A stretch of DNA of 64,000 nucleotides from Ignavibacteria bacterium (lineage in GTDB: Bacteria > Bacteroidota > Ignavibacteria > Tepidaquicellales > OLB5). The first letter of the stretch is position 1. Every line of letters starts with the position of its first letter. The stretch is taken from NCBI GenBank assembly GCA_019912545.1, contig JAIOIK010000042.1:42511-106510 (forward strand). The letters are read 5' to 3'. Position numbers and translations under genes: made by a program. Shown one piece after another: positions 7,892-16,353 of the stretch. Below the pieces are notes generated by a model. It saw only the letters and a program-made list of their open reading frames with translations, searched no databases and was not told the origin of the DNA.

Positions 7892-9745
7892 ATGACATCA
7901 AACAGGAAGAAGATGAAGACTTCAAAAGCTCCAGGTGCCCAACATCCGAAAAAATACAAAATTTCACAATTCTTTGCCATACGGGCAATTTCAGGTTTTT
8001 CTGTTTCACCAAACGCAAAAACTATTGCATACATTACAAATACAAACGGCTCACCCAATATATGGACTATCCCAATAGAAGGCGGCTGGGCATCACAGAT
8101 AACACTACAGGAAAATGCCGTGTTCGCCATTTTCTATTCACCAAAAAAAAATGAAATAGCTTTTCTATCGGATAATCAGGGTGATGAAAACCACCAGTTG
8201 TACATGGTTTCTGATAAAGGCGGTGAAGTGACCTGCCTTACTCCCGGTCATAAAGGAGCTCAGATCCAGTTTTGCGGGTGGAACAAAAAAGGCGATAAGA
8301 TAATGTTCTCTTCTAACAAAAGAGACCAGAGATATTTCGATACATATATTCTTGACATGAATTCTTTGAAAGAGGAATGCATCTTCGAAAGCAACGATCC
8401 GTTTCCGCTTGTTGCAGCAGCATGGAGCAGGGATGAGAACAAAATATTATACCAGAAGTTTTACAATAATGCAGACCAGGATATTATCCTTTTCACCAGG
8501 GATAAGAACCAGTGGCATAACCTGACTGCGCATAAAGAACCGATGAAAAATATCGGGTGTATATTCAACAAGAAAGGTGATACAGTTTACTTTTTTTCTG
8601 ATTATCAAAGAGAGTTTACAGCGCTGGCATATTACCGCATAATGAGAGGAGAGATTGGCTGGAGTGTAACCGAAAAATGGGATCTGACAAATTACTCATT
8701 TTCTAATTCCGAAAAATTTCTTCTTTATTCAACCAACGAAAACGGATCTTCGGTTCTGAGAATGAAGAACATCAAGACCGGCAAGACAAAGAAGCTTAAG
8801 CTTCCAAAGGGAAATTGCATTTCTTATGATTTTACCCGTGATGATAAGAATATAGTTCTCATATACGACTCACCACAGAATCCGAATGACATTTATGTTT
8901 ATGATATCAAAAAAGAGAAGCTAAAACAGATCACTTACTCTATGATAGGCGGTATTCCTAAAAGCGACCTCATAGTTCCGCAGGAAATTAAATACAAAAG
9001 TTTTGACGGACTGGAAATATACGGCTATATGTTCATTCCAAAAGGCGCTAAGAGAGATGGCAGCAACCCGGCTGTTGTGTATCCGCATGGCGGTCCAGAA
9101 TTGCAGGAGAAGAACCTGTTCAACAAGTACTTCCAGATCATGGCTAATAACGGCTATGTTGTTATTGTACCTAATTTCCGGGGCAGCACAGGATATGGCA
9201 AGACTTTCCAAAGCAAAATATATAAAGACTGGGGCGGAAATGAATTCAAAGATGTACTTGGAGCGTATGACTATTTGTTGAATTCGGGCTATACCGAAAA
9301 ATCAAAAATTGCAGTCCTGGGAGGGAGTTTTGGAGGATTCATGACACTAACATGCATCACGAAAGCGCCAGAGTTGTGGAAATGTGCCGTTGATATTTTC
9401 GGGCCTTCGAACCTTTTTACATTTATGGATTCCGTTCCAGAGCACTGGAAGCCGGGCGTTGCCGCTCTTGTTGGCGATCCCATGGCAGATAAAGAAATGC
9501 TTACAGAAAGATCTCCGATAAATCACGTAGATAATATCAAATGCCCGCTGTTTATAATTCAGGGTAAGAATGATCCAAGAGTCCGCCAGGCCGAATCAGA
9601 CCAGATAGTTGAAAGAATGAAGTCGCAGAATAAGGAAGTAGAATACCTTGTACTTGATGATGAAGGGCATGGGTTTTCCAAAGTATCTAACCAGATACTT
9701 GTTTGGGGCAAAATGATAGATTTTCTTGATTCACATTTAAAATAA
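7892..9745 (+). CDS. S9 family (prolyl oligopeptidase-type) serine peptidase
   Basis: A 617-residue protein with an N-terminal beta-propeller of WD/TolB-like blades (about residues 20-345, e.g. FSVSPNAKTIAYITN) and a C-terminal alpha/beta-hydrolase domain. The catalytic triad is visible: S479 in GGSFGGF, D561 in QGKNDPRVRQAES and H593 in DEGHGFSK. The order and spacing match acylaminoacyl-peptidase/dipeptidyl-peptidase-like S9 enzymes. No signal peptide is seen, so it is probably cytoplasmic and processes short peptides. folD follows 5 nt after its stop codon. No strong ribosome-binding site precedes the ATG. Confidence 0.9.
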   Translation: MTSNRKKMKTSKAPGAQHPKKYKISQFFAIRAISGFSVSPNAKTIAYITNTNGSPNIWTIPIEGGWASQITLQENAVFAIFYSPKKNEIAFLSDNQGDENHQLYMVSDKGGEVTCLTPGHKGAQIQFCGWNKKGDKIMFSSNKRDQRYFDTYILDMNSLKEECIFESNDPFPLVAAAWSRDENKILYQKFYNNADQDIILFTRDKNQWHNLTAHKEPMKNIGCIFNKKGDTVYFFSDYQREFTALAYYRIMRGEIGWSVTEKWDLTNYSFSNSEKFLLYSTNENGSSVLRMKNIKTGKTKKLKLPKGNCISYDFTRDDKNIVLIYDSPQNPNDIYVYDIKKEKLKQITYSMIGGIPKSDLIVPQEIKYKSFDGLEIYGYMFIPKGAKRDGSNPAVVYPHGGPELQEKNLFNKYFQIMANNGYVVIVPNFRGSTGYGKTFQSKIYKDWGGNEFKDVLGAYDYLLNSGYTEKSKIAVLGGSFGGFMTLTCITKAPELWKCAVDIFGPSNLFTFMDSVPEHWKPGVAALVGDPMADKEMLTERSPINHVDNIKCPLFIIQGKNDPRVRQAESDQIVERMKSQNKEVEYLVLDDEGHGFSKVSNQILVWGKMIDFLDSHLK

Positions 9746-9750
9746 TAAGA

Positions 9751-10629
9751 TTGAGCTCAGACAAAATTATTGACGGAAAATTGATTTCTTCACATATTAT
9801 TGAAGAAGTTAAGGCTGAATTGAAAACTTCCGGTATTCAGCCGGGTTTAGCTTTAATACTTGTTGGCAATAACCCTGCATCTGAGATCTATGTGAAAATG
9901 AAAGAAAAAAAGTGCGCCGAGCTTGGATATTATTCCGTAACCGATAAGCTGCCAGAAGTCATCCCAGAATCTGCCTTACTCAGCCTGATCCATAAATACA
10001 ATAACGATAGCAGAATTCATGGAATTCTTATTCAGCTTCCTTTGCCGAAACATATTAATGAAATGAATATTCTTGAGGCCGTTGACTATAAGAAGGATGT
10101 TGACGGCTTTCATCCCGTTAATGCAGGCAGGCTTATGATAGGCGAGAAGTGTTTCCTCCCCTGCACACCTGCCGGAATACAGGAGCTTCTCATTCGTTAC
10201 AATGTTAATATAGCAGGTAAAAACACAGTAGTTTTAGGAAGAAGTAATATAGTTGGCAAACCTATTGCGAATATTCTGATGCAGAAATCAAAGCATGCCA
10301 ACGCAACGGTAACAGTTTGCCACAGTGCTACTGAAAACATCAGCGAATACACCTCCCGTGCTGATATTATTATTGCCGCAATCGGCAAACCTGAGTTTTT
10401 ATTCGGCAATATGGTAAAAGAAGGCGTTGTGATAATTGATGTTGGTATAAACAGAGTTGAAGACAGTTCGGCAAAAAAGGGCTACCGAGTTGTTGGTGAT
10501 GTAAATTATGAGGAGTGTTATCCCAAAGCTTCGTTGATTACTCCGGTCCCCGGAGGGGTCGGGCCAATGACGATTGCAATGCTAGTGAAAAACACACTTG
10601 ATTCAGCCCTGAAGAAGATTTACAAGTAA
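9751..10629 (+). CDS. folD: Bifunctional methylenetetrahydrofolate dehydrogenase/cyclohydrolase
   Basis: A 292-residue FolD with the expected motifs: YVKMKEKKC near residue 48 with the catalytic lysine, KDVDGFHPVNAGRL, PCTPAGI, the Rossmann loop VVLGRSNIVGKPIANIL, and the C-terminal GGVGPMTIAMLVKNT. It interconverts 5,10-methylene-, methenyl- and 10-formyl-tetrahydrofolate in the cytoplasm. The start is TTG at 9751, giving the normal N-terminus (SSDKIIDGK); no ATG lies closer to the conserved region. It directly follows the S9 peptidase gene. Confidence 0.95.
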   Translation: MSSDKIIDGKLISSHIIEEVKAELKTSGIQPGLALILVGNNPASEIYVKMKEKKCAELGYYSVTDKLPEVIPESALLSLIHKYNNDSRIHGILIQLPLPKHINEMNILEAVDYKKDVDGFHPVNAGRLMIGEKCFLPCTPAGIQELLIRYNVNIAGKNTVVLGRSNIVGKPIANILMQKSKHANATVTVCHSATENISEYTSRADIIIAAIGKPEFLFGNMVKEGVVIIDVGINRVEDSSAKKGYRVVGDVNYEECYPKASLITPVPGGVGPMTIAMLVKNTLDSALKKIYK

Positions 10630-10644
10630 TAATACCTACATATT

Positions 10645-10692
10645 CCCATCTAGAGAGGGGTGGATTCACTAACGGTGAAGACGGGGTGTGTT
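10645..10692. repeat. Intergenic GC-rich hairpin repeat (CCCCTCTC/GGGTGTGTT family)
   Basis: The spacer between folD and prmA holds a copy of a recurring element built from a gagaGGGGTGGA core, a GAAGgtgaaGAC segment and a GGGGTGTGTT end. Related copies lie at 44831-44896 and 57101-57203, and a second form (CCTCACCCC ... GGGGTGAGG) is at 11638-11727 and 18796-18892. All copies are outside genes. The sequences resemble REP-like elements. Confidence 0.6.
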
Positions 10693-10774
10693 GCTTATCA
10701 TTTATTTGTATTCCGACTTAAGTTTCGGCACTTCTCATCACTTCTAGTGAAAATTATAAAGTTTAGATTTACAC

Positions 10775-11629
10775 ATGGAAAGATTATACATTGAGCTTGA
10801 AATAGCATTTAATGAATCTACTTACGACCTTATATACAATACACTTTATGTTAACGGATTAAACTCAATACTCGAAGAAAACGGAACTGTAAAAGTATAT
10901 CTTCCTGAAGGCGAGTCCGCTCATGCAGAGGGGATCAAAACTGAATTGCTGAAATCAGGCCTGATAAAAGAAAAAGATATCAGCATTGAAGACTATGCCA
11001 ATCAGGACTGGAACAAGGAGTGGGAAAAGACAATTGAACCGATTTACATAGCTGAAAGGCTCGTCATTTACCCTTCTTGGAAACGAAATGACATTGACAC
11101 CACAAAAGATTTTATCCCGATAGAAATTGACCCCAAAATGTCATTTGGCACGGGACATAATGAGACTACACGGCTCATTTTAGACCAAATGTGCCGCTAT
11201 ATAACTCCCCTAGCCGATAAATACATGCTTGATTTCGGCTCAGGCACGGGCATTCTCTCAATTGCTGCCATTAAACTGGGTGTTGAAAGAGTCGTTGCCA
11301 TTGAAATTGATGATGACTCAATTGAAAATGCAAAAGAGTATTTTGAGATTAATAGAGTGACTGACCAAATCACTTTGCATCAATTGGATATAAATCAGAT
11401 TACAGAAAGCGGATTTGATGTGATTGCAGCGAACATTACGAGTAATGTTATCATCCCCAATCTGTCCGTCATTTACAGTAAACTAAAACCAGGCGGCAAG
11501 CTGTTCATTACGGGAATACTCAAAGAAGAAGCAGAAGAACTGATAAATCACCTGACCAAGAATAATTTTGTAATGCGGGAGCTTAAACAGCAGGCAGAAT
11601 GGTCCGCTTTTTATTGTCTGAAGAAATAA
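10775..11629 (+). CDS. prmA: Ribosomal protein L11 methyltransferase
   Basis: A 284-residue PrmA that trimethylates ribosomal protein L11 using S-adenosylmethionine. The N-terminal substrate-recognition domain has the DWNKEWEK segment at 78-85 that is diagnostic for PrmA. The SAM-binding core has MSFGTGHNETTRL at 122-134, LDFGSGTGILSIAAIKLG at 152-169 and the AANIT motif (IAANITSNVI), the PrmA counterpart of the NPP motif. Length and order are normal. It is separated from folD by a repeat-containing spacer and probably has its own promoter. Confidence 0.93.
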   Translation: MERLYIELEIAFNESTYDLIYNTLYVNGLNSILEENGTVKVYLPEGESAHAEGIKTELLKSGLIKEKDISIEDYANQDWNKEWEKTIEPIYIAERLVIYPSWKRNDIDTTKDFIPIEIDPKMSFGTGHNETTRLILDQMCRYITPLADKYMLDFGSGTGILSIAAIKLGVERVVAIEIDDDSIENAKEYFEINRVTDQITLHQLDINQITESGFDVIAANITSNVIIPNLSVIYSKLKPGGKLFITGILKEEAEELINHLTKNNFVMRELKQQAEWSAFYCLKK

Positions 11630-11637
11630 ACTAAAAA

Positions 11638-11727
11638 CCTCAACCCTCCACGAGTATTCGACTCCTTGGAGTCGTTGACCTTCCCCTCTCCTTCGAGGAG
11701 AGAGGTGGGGTAAGCCGGGGTGAGGTG
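11638..11727. repeat. Intergenic hairpin repeat (CCTCACCCC type)
   Basis: Between prmA and the Ppx gene lies a long imperfect inverted repeat: CCTCAACCCTCC on the left, CCCCTCTC...GAGAGAGGTGGGG in the middle and GCCGGGGTGAGG on the right. A smaller hairpin (CGACTCC TTGGAGTCG, around 11659-11676) is embedded in its left arm as if inserted. The same family occurs at 18796-18892. Confidence 0.6.
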
Positions 11728-11768
11728 TAACTTGTTAATTGACTTATTATAGATAGATAAACTGTAAA

Positions 11769-12710
11769 ATGATCAAAACCACAATAGACATCGGAACAAA
11801 CACTATGCTAATGCTCATTGCAGAGTATGATGAAATAACTACAGCAGTTAAGACATTGCTTGATATTCAGCGCGTACCGCGTCTTGGAAAAGGAGTTGAT
11901 TCAAACCGAAACATATTGTTTGAATCTACAAACAGAGCAATTGCTATTTTGAACGAATATAAGGCGATCAGCAAAGAGTATAACTCTGAATCATTAACAG
12001 CCACTGCAACAAGTTTTATAAGGGATTCTCATAACAGGGCTGAGTTCACAAAATCAATCAAAGACGCAACAGGAATTGATATTGAAATACTCTCCGGCGC
12101 TGATGAAGCTAAATGGACATACATCGGAGGAATATATGATAAGTTAACCGGCTCATCTGAAAGGATCACAACAATTGATATCGGCGGCGGAAGCACTGAA
12201 ATAACAACTGATTTTAGATCTGCAAGAACTTTGAGTGAACTTACTCAGCAGGAAATTACCTGTAAAAGCATGAATATTGGCTCTGTAAGAATAAACGAAA
12301 AGTTCCTGAACAGCCATCCACCAGCTTTTGAGAATATCATTCAGGCTGAGGAGTTCATAAATGAACATCTTCAGCAAATCGATTTTGATATTTCAGGAAC
12401 TAAACTTATCGGAGTAGCAGGAACTGTTACAACTCTTGGAGCAATAATGCTTGGGCTGGATAAATTTGAAGCGGATAAAGTTGATAATCTTGTAATTTCC
12501 CTAAGTGAAATCGAAAGTATTTTGAACAGACTTGTTCCTTTATCACTTGAAGAGATTTATGTTATGGGCGATTACATGACCGGCAGAGCGGATATTGTAA
12601 TACCCGGAATACTGATACTGAAATGCTTCATGAAAAAATTCGGTTTTGATGAAATCACAGTTTCAACCAAAGGATTGAGATATGGTATATTTTTAAGGGA
12701 AATGCTGTAG
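11769..12710 (+). CDS. Ppx/GppA-family phosphatase (exopolyphosphatase-like)
   Basis: A 313-residue protein with the sugar-kinase/actin-like ATPase fold of the Ppx/GppA family. Motifs are IDIGTNTMLMLIAEYD at 5-20 (phosphate 1), IDIGGGSTEI near 139-148 (phosphate 2) and GVAGTVTTLGAI near 218-229. It is the short form lacking the C-terminal HD domain of E. coli Ppx. Expected to hydrolyse polyphosphate or (p)ppGpp; which one cannot be decided. A PPK2-type polyphosphate kinase at 28043-28975 would act in the same pool. Confidence 0.85.
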   Translation: MIKTTIDIGTNTMLMLIAEYDEITTAVKTLLDIQRVPRLGKGVDSNRNILFESTNRAIAILNEYKAISKEYNSESLTATATSFIRDSHNRAEFTKSIKDATGIDIEILSGADEAKWTYIGGIYDKLTGSSERITTIDIGGGSTEITTDFRSARTLSELTQQEITCKSMNIGSVRINEKFLNSHPPAFENIIQAEEFINEHLQQIDFDISGTKLIGVAGTVTTLGAIMLGLDKFEADKVDNLVISLSEIESILNRLVPLSLEEIYVMGDYMTGRADIVIPGILILKCFMKKFGFDEITVSTKGLRYGIFLREML

Positions 12711-12718
12711 CAAGAAAA

Positions 12719-12765
12719 AATCCCCCCTGCCTGCAGCAGGCAGGCCTTTGTTTTTAAAGGGGGGA
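12719..12765. repeat. Hairpin with an inserted 19-bp palindrome downstream of the Ppx gene
   Basis: An outer stem TCCCCCC ... GGGGGGA encloses the 19-bp palindrome CCTGCCTGCAGCAGGCAGG at 12726-12744. Removing that palindrome leaves a simple CCCCCC-CTTTG-TTTTT-AAAG-GGGGG hairpin, so it looks inserted. The position just after the Ppx stop suggests it can act as a transcription terminator, though no clear T-run follows. A shorter hairpin, ATTCCTGCcttcGCAGGAAT, is at 12919-12938. Confidence 0.55.
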
Positions 12766-12952
12766 TGAATACCTTTAATGTTCATTAATTGTTAACTCAA
12801 CATTAGGTTCGCACACAGAGAATCTACAATGGGGGTTTGCTTCGAAAACTAAAAATTTGAGCCGGAGTGGTTTCTCATACTTTCAAATCCTTGACAATCT
12901 ATTACAGCAAATGTATAGATTCCTGCCTTCGCAGGAATGACAATCAAAATCA

Positions 12953-13573
12953 TCACTTCGTCAAATCCAAAATACCCTTATATACCAGATTCACAGCAAT
13001 CGCTAAAATAAAAAATCCCATCATTCTGGTTAAGATATTTATTCCATTAGCGCCGAGTTTTTTCATAAGCGGAAGCGAAAGGATCAAAAACAAATATGTG
13101 ACGATCCCTATTCCAAGAATGCCGATCACAAAACCGATATAATCCTCCAAATGCTTTGCGCCGCTGGAGAGTCCGATAACCGCACCGATTGCTCCCGGAC
13201 CGCTGAGTATTGGCATAGCCATAGGCATGAATGAAATATCTTTGTTTTCTGCTATGGGAGTTTTATCTTTCTCGTTATCAGGCTTTGAGTTCACCATTTC
13301 CCAGCCGGTGCTTGCGACAATAAGTCCGCCCGCAATTTCAAGCACACCAAGCGATATTCCGAACAGCTCAAGCAGCAGTTTACCAATAAGCAGAAAAGTT
13401 ATCAGTATGATAAAAACATTGATCGAAATTTTTTTGGCCTGAAGTTTTCTGAATTCAGGAGTATCATGCGCCGTCAAACCCGAAAATGACGGCACTCCAC
13501 CGATTGGATTTATCAGCGGAAAAAGTGCGCTGAAAGCAATACCCGCAAATGTGAATATATCTGTAATTGACAT
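12953..13573 (-). CDS. MarC-family integral membrane protein
   Basis: A 206-residue membrane protein with about six hydrophobic helices. The N-terminal FPLINPIGGVPSFSGLT is the signature of the MarC/UPF0056 family, and the second family motif is LSGPGAIGAVIGLSSG near 124-139. The family has been linked to amino-acid export, but the substrate is unsettled. Its ATG overlaps the stop of the upstream HicB-like gene (TAATG), so the two are translationally coupled. The N-terminal insertion of charged residues DNEKDKTPIAENKD marks a cytoplasmic loop. Confidence 0.88.
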   Translation of the reverse strand: MSITDIFTFAGIAFSALFPLINPIGGVPSFSGLTAHDTPEFRKLQAKKISINVFIILITFLLIGKLLLELFGISLGVLEIAGGLIVASTGWEMVNSKPDNEKDKTPIAENKDISFMPMAMPILSGPGAIGAVIGLSSGAKHLEDYIGFVIGILGIGIVTYLFLILSLPLMKKLGANGINILTRMMGFFILAIAVNLVYKGILDLTK

Positions 13574-13770
13574 TAGATTTTAATTTTCAAGTTTAATTTC
13601 TTTTGATCTTCTGAAAATGGGTGCAGCTCATCTTCAAAATACAGATCAATTGCTTCTTTTAAATTTGATACTGTCTCCTTAACTGAAAATCCCTGAGTTA
13701 CTACCGGAATATCTTCACATTCTCCGACAAAGTAACCATCTTCACCTTTTGTTACAATTGCCTTGATCAA
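13573..13770 (-). CDS. Orphan HicB-like protein
   Basis: A 65-residue protein with the HicB fold pattern: a strand, GEDGYFVGECEDIP with the diagnostic GYFVGECE, VTQGFSVKETVSNLKEAIDLYFED with the helix that follows, and a basic tail. HicB proteins normally neutralise the HicA ribonuclease. No HicA gene with its GSH motif lies on either side, and no DNA-binding C-terminal domain is present. The start is TTG at 13770. Its stop codon overlaps the marC start, which ties its expression to a transporter rather than to a toxin. Confidence 0.7.
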   Translation of the reverse strand: MIKAIVTKGEDGYFVGECEDIPVVTQGFSVKETVSNLKEAIDLYFEDELHPFSEDQKKLNLKIKI

Positions 13771-13829
13771 TTTTCTAACTTACTATTAATTTTTTGTTAA
13801 AATACTTTTTTGAACCATTAAGATAATTG

Positions 13830-13972
13830 CCACGACCTTTAGAGGCTGTCTCAAAAGTACCATTTTTCGGTGGCACAGACATTCTTGTCTGTGATCGTTA
13901 AACATAAATGAGGTTTTCGACAGACAGGAATGTCTGTCCCACTGGTTTTGAGTCAGCCTCTTTAGGTCGTGG
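13830..13972. mobile_element. MITE-like palindromic element, copy 1
   Basis: An inverted repeat of about 143 bp. The ends are AGAGGCTGTCTCAAAA and TTTTGAGTCAGCCTCT, flanked outward by CCACGACCT and AGGTCGTGG, giving arms near 27 bp. Inside, two shorter hairpins are built from CACAGACATTC/TTGTCTGTG and CGACAGACAGGAATGTCTGTC. Two more copies are at 32899-33030 and 50177-50320, the last in reverse orientation. It carries no reading frame. The 13771-14086 spacer holds this element, a GGCTTTAGCC hairpin and the repeat at 14026-14084, and no gene. Confidence 0.75.
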
Positions 13973-14025
13973 AAGAATGTGGATTTTTATTTCGGCTTTA
14001 GCCGCTAATAAAGTATACATATATG

Positions 14026-14084
14026 ATTGGATTCTTCGCCCGACCTGCCTGCAGCAGGCAGGTAAACCGGTCTCAGAATGACAA
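14026..14084. repeat. GGATTCTTCGC...CAGAATGACA repeat with inserted palindrome
   Basis: A copy of the repeat GGATTCTTCGCCCGA...CAGAATGAC, whose plain form in reverse orientation is at 37212-37252. Here the loop is interrupted by the 19-bp palindrome CCTGCCTGCAGCAGGCAGG at 14044-14062. Other members of the family are at 24571-24624, 40434-40476 and 45307-45352. Confidence 0.65.
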
Positions 14085-14086
14085 AT

Positions 14087-15784
14087 CTAATCAATCCTGC
14101 AATACTTTAAATTTATTATCCCAAGCCCGTCAACGTACATACCTGAAACTTTCTTTTGCTTCAGGTAAATAAACTGATTGTAATACACTATCATCCAGGG
14201 TGAATCCTCAAATATTATCTTATCAATCTCCCGATAAACCCTCATTCTGTCGTCAAAATTGGTGAGCTTCAGCCCCAGGTCATATAATGAATCCACTTTC
14301 GCATTTTTGTAGTGAGATGTATTCGGCCCTATGGGAGTCTCATTCTTGCTGTAGAATAAAGCGTAATAATTCTCGGGATCGTAATAATCCGCGCCCCAGT
14401 TTGCGCGCCAGAATGTAAGCTTTCCCTCATTCTGCGCTGAACGATGTGTTGCGCCAAGCATTTCCTCTATCTGCAGGTCAATTCCAAGCTCTCTGAACTG
14501 CGCCTGCAAGGCCTCGCAAAGCTCTCGCTGTGATTCATCGTTATGATAAACGATCTTTAACGATAATCCTTTTCCATCGGGATAACCCGCATCCTTAAGC
14601 AATTGCTTCGCCTTTTCTTTATCGTAACTGTACCCTTTCACATCTTCTGAAAAGCCGGGCATACCTTTTGGCAGAGGACCGTTAACTCCCGGAATACCTT
14701 TGTTCTTCAATACGAACTTAACTATCTTTTCCCTATCAATCGCATAGTTAAGCGCCTGACGTAGTTTCTTGTTACCGGCAAGAATGTTATTCTTCCCGCC
14801 TTCCATATTTGGATTAAGCATCGTTGCAAGATAAACCGTGTTAAGATATGGCTGCTTAACCAGATCAAAATTATACTCTGGCTTCAATGTACCGTCGTCA
14901 CTTGTAATCATGCCGTAAACATCAACCGACGGTTTTTCAAAATCAAGCTTGCCGCTTTTGAAGTCAAGGAATTCTGTCTCCGGACTGCGGATGAACGATA
15001 CAGAAAATCCGTCAATCTTAGGAAGCGCTGAACCGTCTTTATCCTTAGCCCAGTAGTTCGTGTTCTTCTCACAAAAAAGTTCCTTATCAACTTCCCACTT
15101 AACAAACCTGTACGGACCCGTACCAACTACCCTAAAGCCAAAATCGTCCTTGTAAAACTCAACTGCTTCTTTGGGATAGACATATCCATACGGCATGGTA
15201 AGTATGCTCATAAACGGAGCGAAAGGCTGAGTGAGCTTTATCTGAAATACTGAATCATTTACAGCAACAAATCCGCTAACCTCCTTCACCTTATCCGGAG
15301 AATCGGAAAATGCTTCTGCACCCATGACCTTATCGCGGTAAACCCACAAGCCTCTTGTCTTAGCACGTGGATCGCAAACTCTTTCATAGCAATACTTGAA
15401 ATCAGCAGCAGTAACTTTCCTGCCCTTGCCTCCGGGGAAACACTTATCATCATGGAAGAAAACATCAGTCCGCAAATTGAACGTATAAGTCATGCCGTCG
15501 GGAGAAATATCATAGCTCTTCGCAATAAGCGGCTGGAGCTTTGCCTCCTTATCGTACTCAACAAGTCCCTCGCACGTATTTATAAGCACATGCAGGGCGG
15601 GATAGTTGTTGGCTGTAATGGGATCAAGGCTTTCAATGCCGTTAGGATCGTTATACCTGAATATCTTATCGGTAGAGTCTTTTTTAGTGCAGTTTAGAGA
15701 GCTTAAAGAGATACTTAAAAAAATAGCGAGAAGAAGCTTTCCCGCTGAATCGAATATTCTTATTGGTATTATTTTATTAATAAT
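14087..15784 (-). CDS. Peptide/oligopeptide-binding lipoprotein (SBP family 5), start uncertain
   Basis: A solute-binding protein of the DppA/OppA family (SBP_bac_5): TNYWAKDKDG, LRQALNYAIDREKIVKFVL, AKQLLKDAGYPDGKG and the C-terminal DSPWMIVYYNQ segment are all typical. It would capture peptides in the periplasm for an ABC importer, but no permease or ATPase gene is adjacent. The first canonical in-frame start is GTG at 15589. That is too late: upstream codons encode a lipoprotein signal, KLLLAIFLSISLSSLNC, with the lipidated Cys at 15691-15689, followed by KIFRYNDPNGIESLDP, which is the conserved N-terminus. The frame is open to the TAG at 15799-15797, yet contains no ATG, GTG, TTG or CTG there. 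The upper limit given (ATT at 15784) is a guess. Confidence 0.8.
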   Translation of the reverse strand: MINKIIPIRIFDSAGKLLLAIFLSISLSSLNCTKKDSTDKIFRYNDPNGIESLDPITANNYPALHVLINTCEGLVEYDKEAKLQPLIAKSYDISPDGMTYTFNLRTDVFFHDDKCFPGGKGRKVTAADFKYCYERVCDPRAKTRGLWVYRDKVMGAEAFSDSPDKVKEVSGFVAVNDSVFQIKLTQPFAPFMSILTMPYGYVYPKEAVEFYKDDFGFRVVGTGPYRFVKWEVDKELFCEKNTNYWAKDKDGSALPKIDGFSVSFIRSPETEFLDFKSGKLDFEKPSVDVYGMITSDDGTLKPEYNFDLVKQPYLNTVYLATMLNPNMEGGKNNILAGNKKLRQALNYAIDREKIVKFVLKNKGIPGVNGPLPKGMPGFSEDVKGYSYDKEKAKQLLKDAGYPDGKGLSLKIVYHNDESQRELCEALQAQFRELGIDLQIEEMLGATHRSAQNEGKLTFWRANWGADYYDPENYYALFYSKNETPIGPNTSHYKNAKVDSLYDLGLKLTNFDDRMRVYREIDKIIFEDSPWMIVYYNQFIYLKQKKVSGMYVDGLGIINLKYCRID

Positions 15785-15842
15785 TTTGATGATTAACTAA
15801 AGAAATGTTGGTTTTGGCTGCAAATTTGTTCAAGTAGTATAA

Positions 15843-16101
15843 TTATTTGTAAACATTTTTTCTATGCTTTATTGAAAGCACTTCAACTGATTTTGATTTC
15901 TCATCAATCTCATAAATAACCCTGTAATCACCAACTCTGTATCTAAACAAACCTGAAAGCTGACCTGATAACTTCTTAATGTTATTACTCATAAGGATTG
16001 ATTTCAAGTTGTAAAAAACATTTAGAAAATTTTTTTGCAAGAGTCAAGTTTGCTTTTGAATATGCTTTCGCGGCGTGAGACGAAAGAGTGACTTTATACA
16101 T
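15843..16101 (-). pseudogene. RelE/ParE-type toxin gene with frameshift
   Basis: The ATG at 16101-16099 overlaps the antitoxin stop and starts MYKVTLSSHAAKAYSKANLT, a RelE-like N-terminus. This frame hits TAA at 15987-15985 after 38 codons (ending INPYE). The other half is in a second frame: NNIKKLSGQLSG, then FRYRVGDYRVIYEID and SIKHRKNVYK, which are the diagnostic RelE core and C-terminus. Inserting two bases after the GAG at 15990-15988 would restore one protein of about 86 residues. The toxin is therefore probably inactive, unless this is an assembly error or programmed frameshifting. Confidence 0.75.
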
Positions 16102-16324
16102 CACTTCTCACTTTACGCCAATCAATTCCTTTTCCGGAAGCGAACTCCTTTTTTGCAGCATTGATTTCTGAAAGAAGACCGGGAATTCTAAGAAGTTCTT
16201 TAGTAGCGGGATTATCACTACGTTCAGCCAGATAAGAAACAAAATCTTCAACTACTAAAAGCTTATCTTTTGGGAAGTTACGAATTCGCTTGCTTATGCT
16301 GCTTTTCAAAGAAGTTGTGGTCAT
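16094..16324 (-). CDS. Antitoxin of a RelE-type module
   Basis: A 76-residue protein: MTTTSLKSSISKRIRNFPKDKLLVVEDFVSYLAERS, a helix-rich N-terminal part, and a C-terminal tail ending GIDWRKVRSDV typical of antitoxins that wrap around RelE/ParE toxins. The frame is intact. Its last codons overlap the toxin ATG by 8 nt (ATGTATAA), the usual antitoxin-first arrangement with translational coupling. The partner toxin at 15843-16101 is frameshifted. The exact antitoxin family is not certain. Confidence 0.65.
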   Translation of the reverse strand: MTTTSLKSSISKRIRNFPKDKLLVVEDFVSYLAERSDNPATKELLRIPGLLSEINAAKKEFASGKGIDWRKVRSDV

Positions 16325-16353
16325 AACAAATGTAATTTTAGCAGTTTATTTAG

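Noticed and set aside
12867..13142. 91-codon plus-strand frame in front of marC
   Set aside because: It lies antisense to marC and its first part crosses a hairpin repeat; marC is supported by family motifs.
13830..13972. CRISPR-like array suggested by repeated AGACATTC/GAATGTCTG units
   Set aside because: The units are inverted, not direct, there are only two per element, and the whole block recurs as a unit at two other loci, so it is a palindromic element rather than an array.
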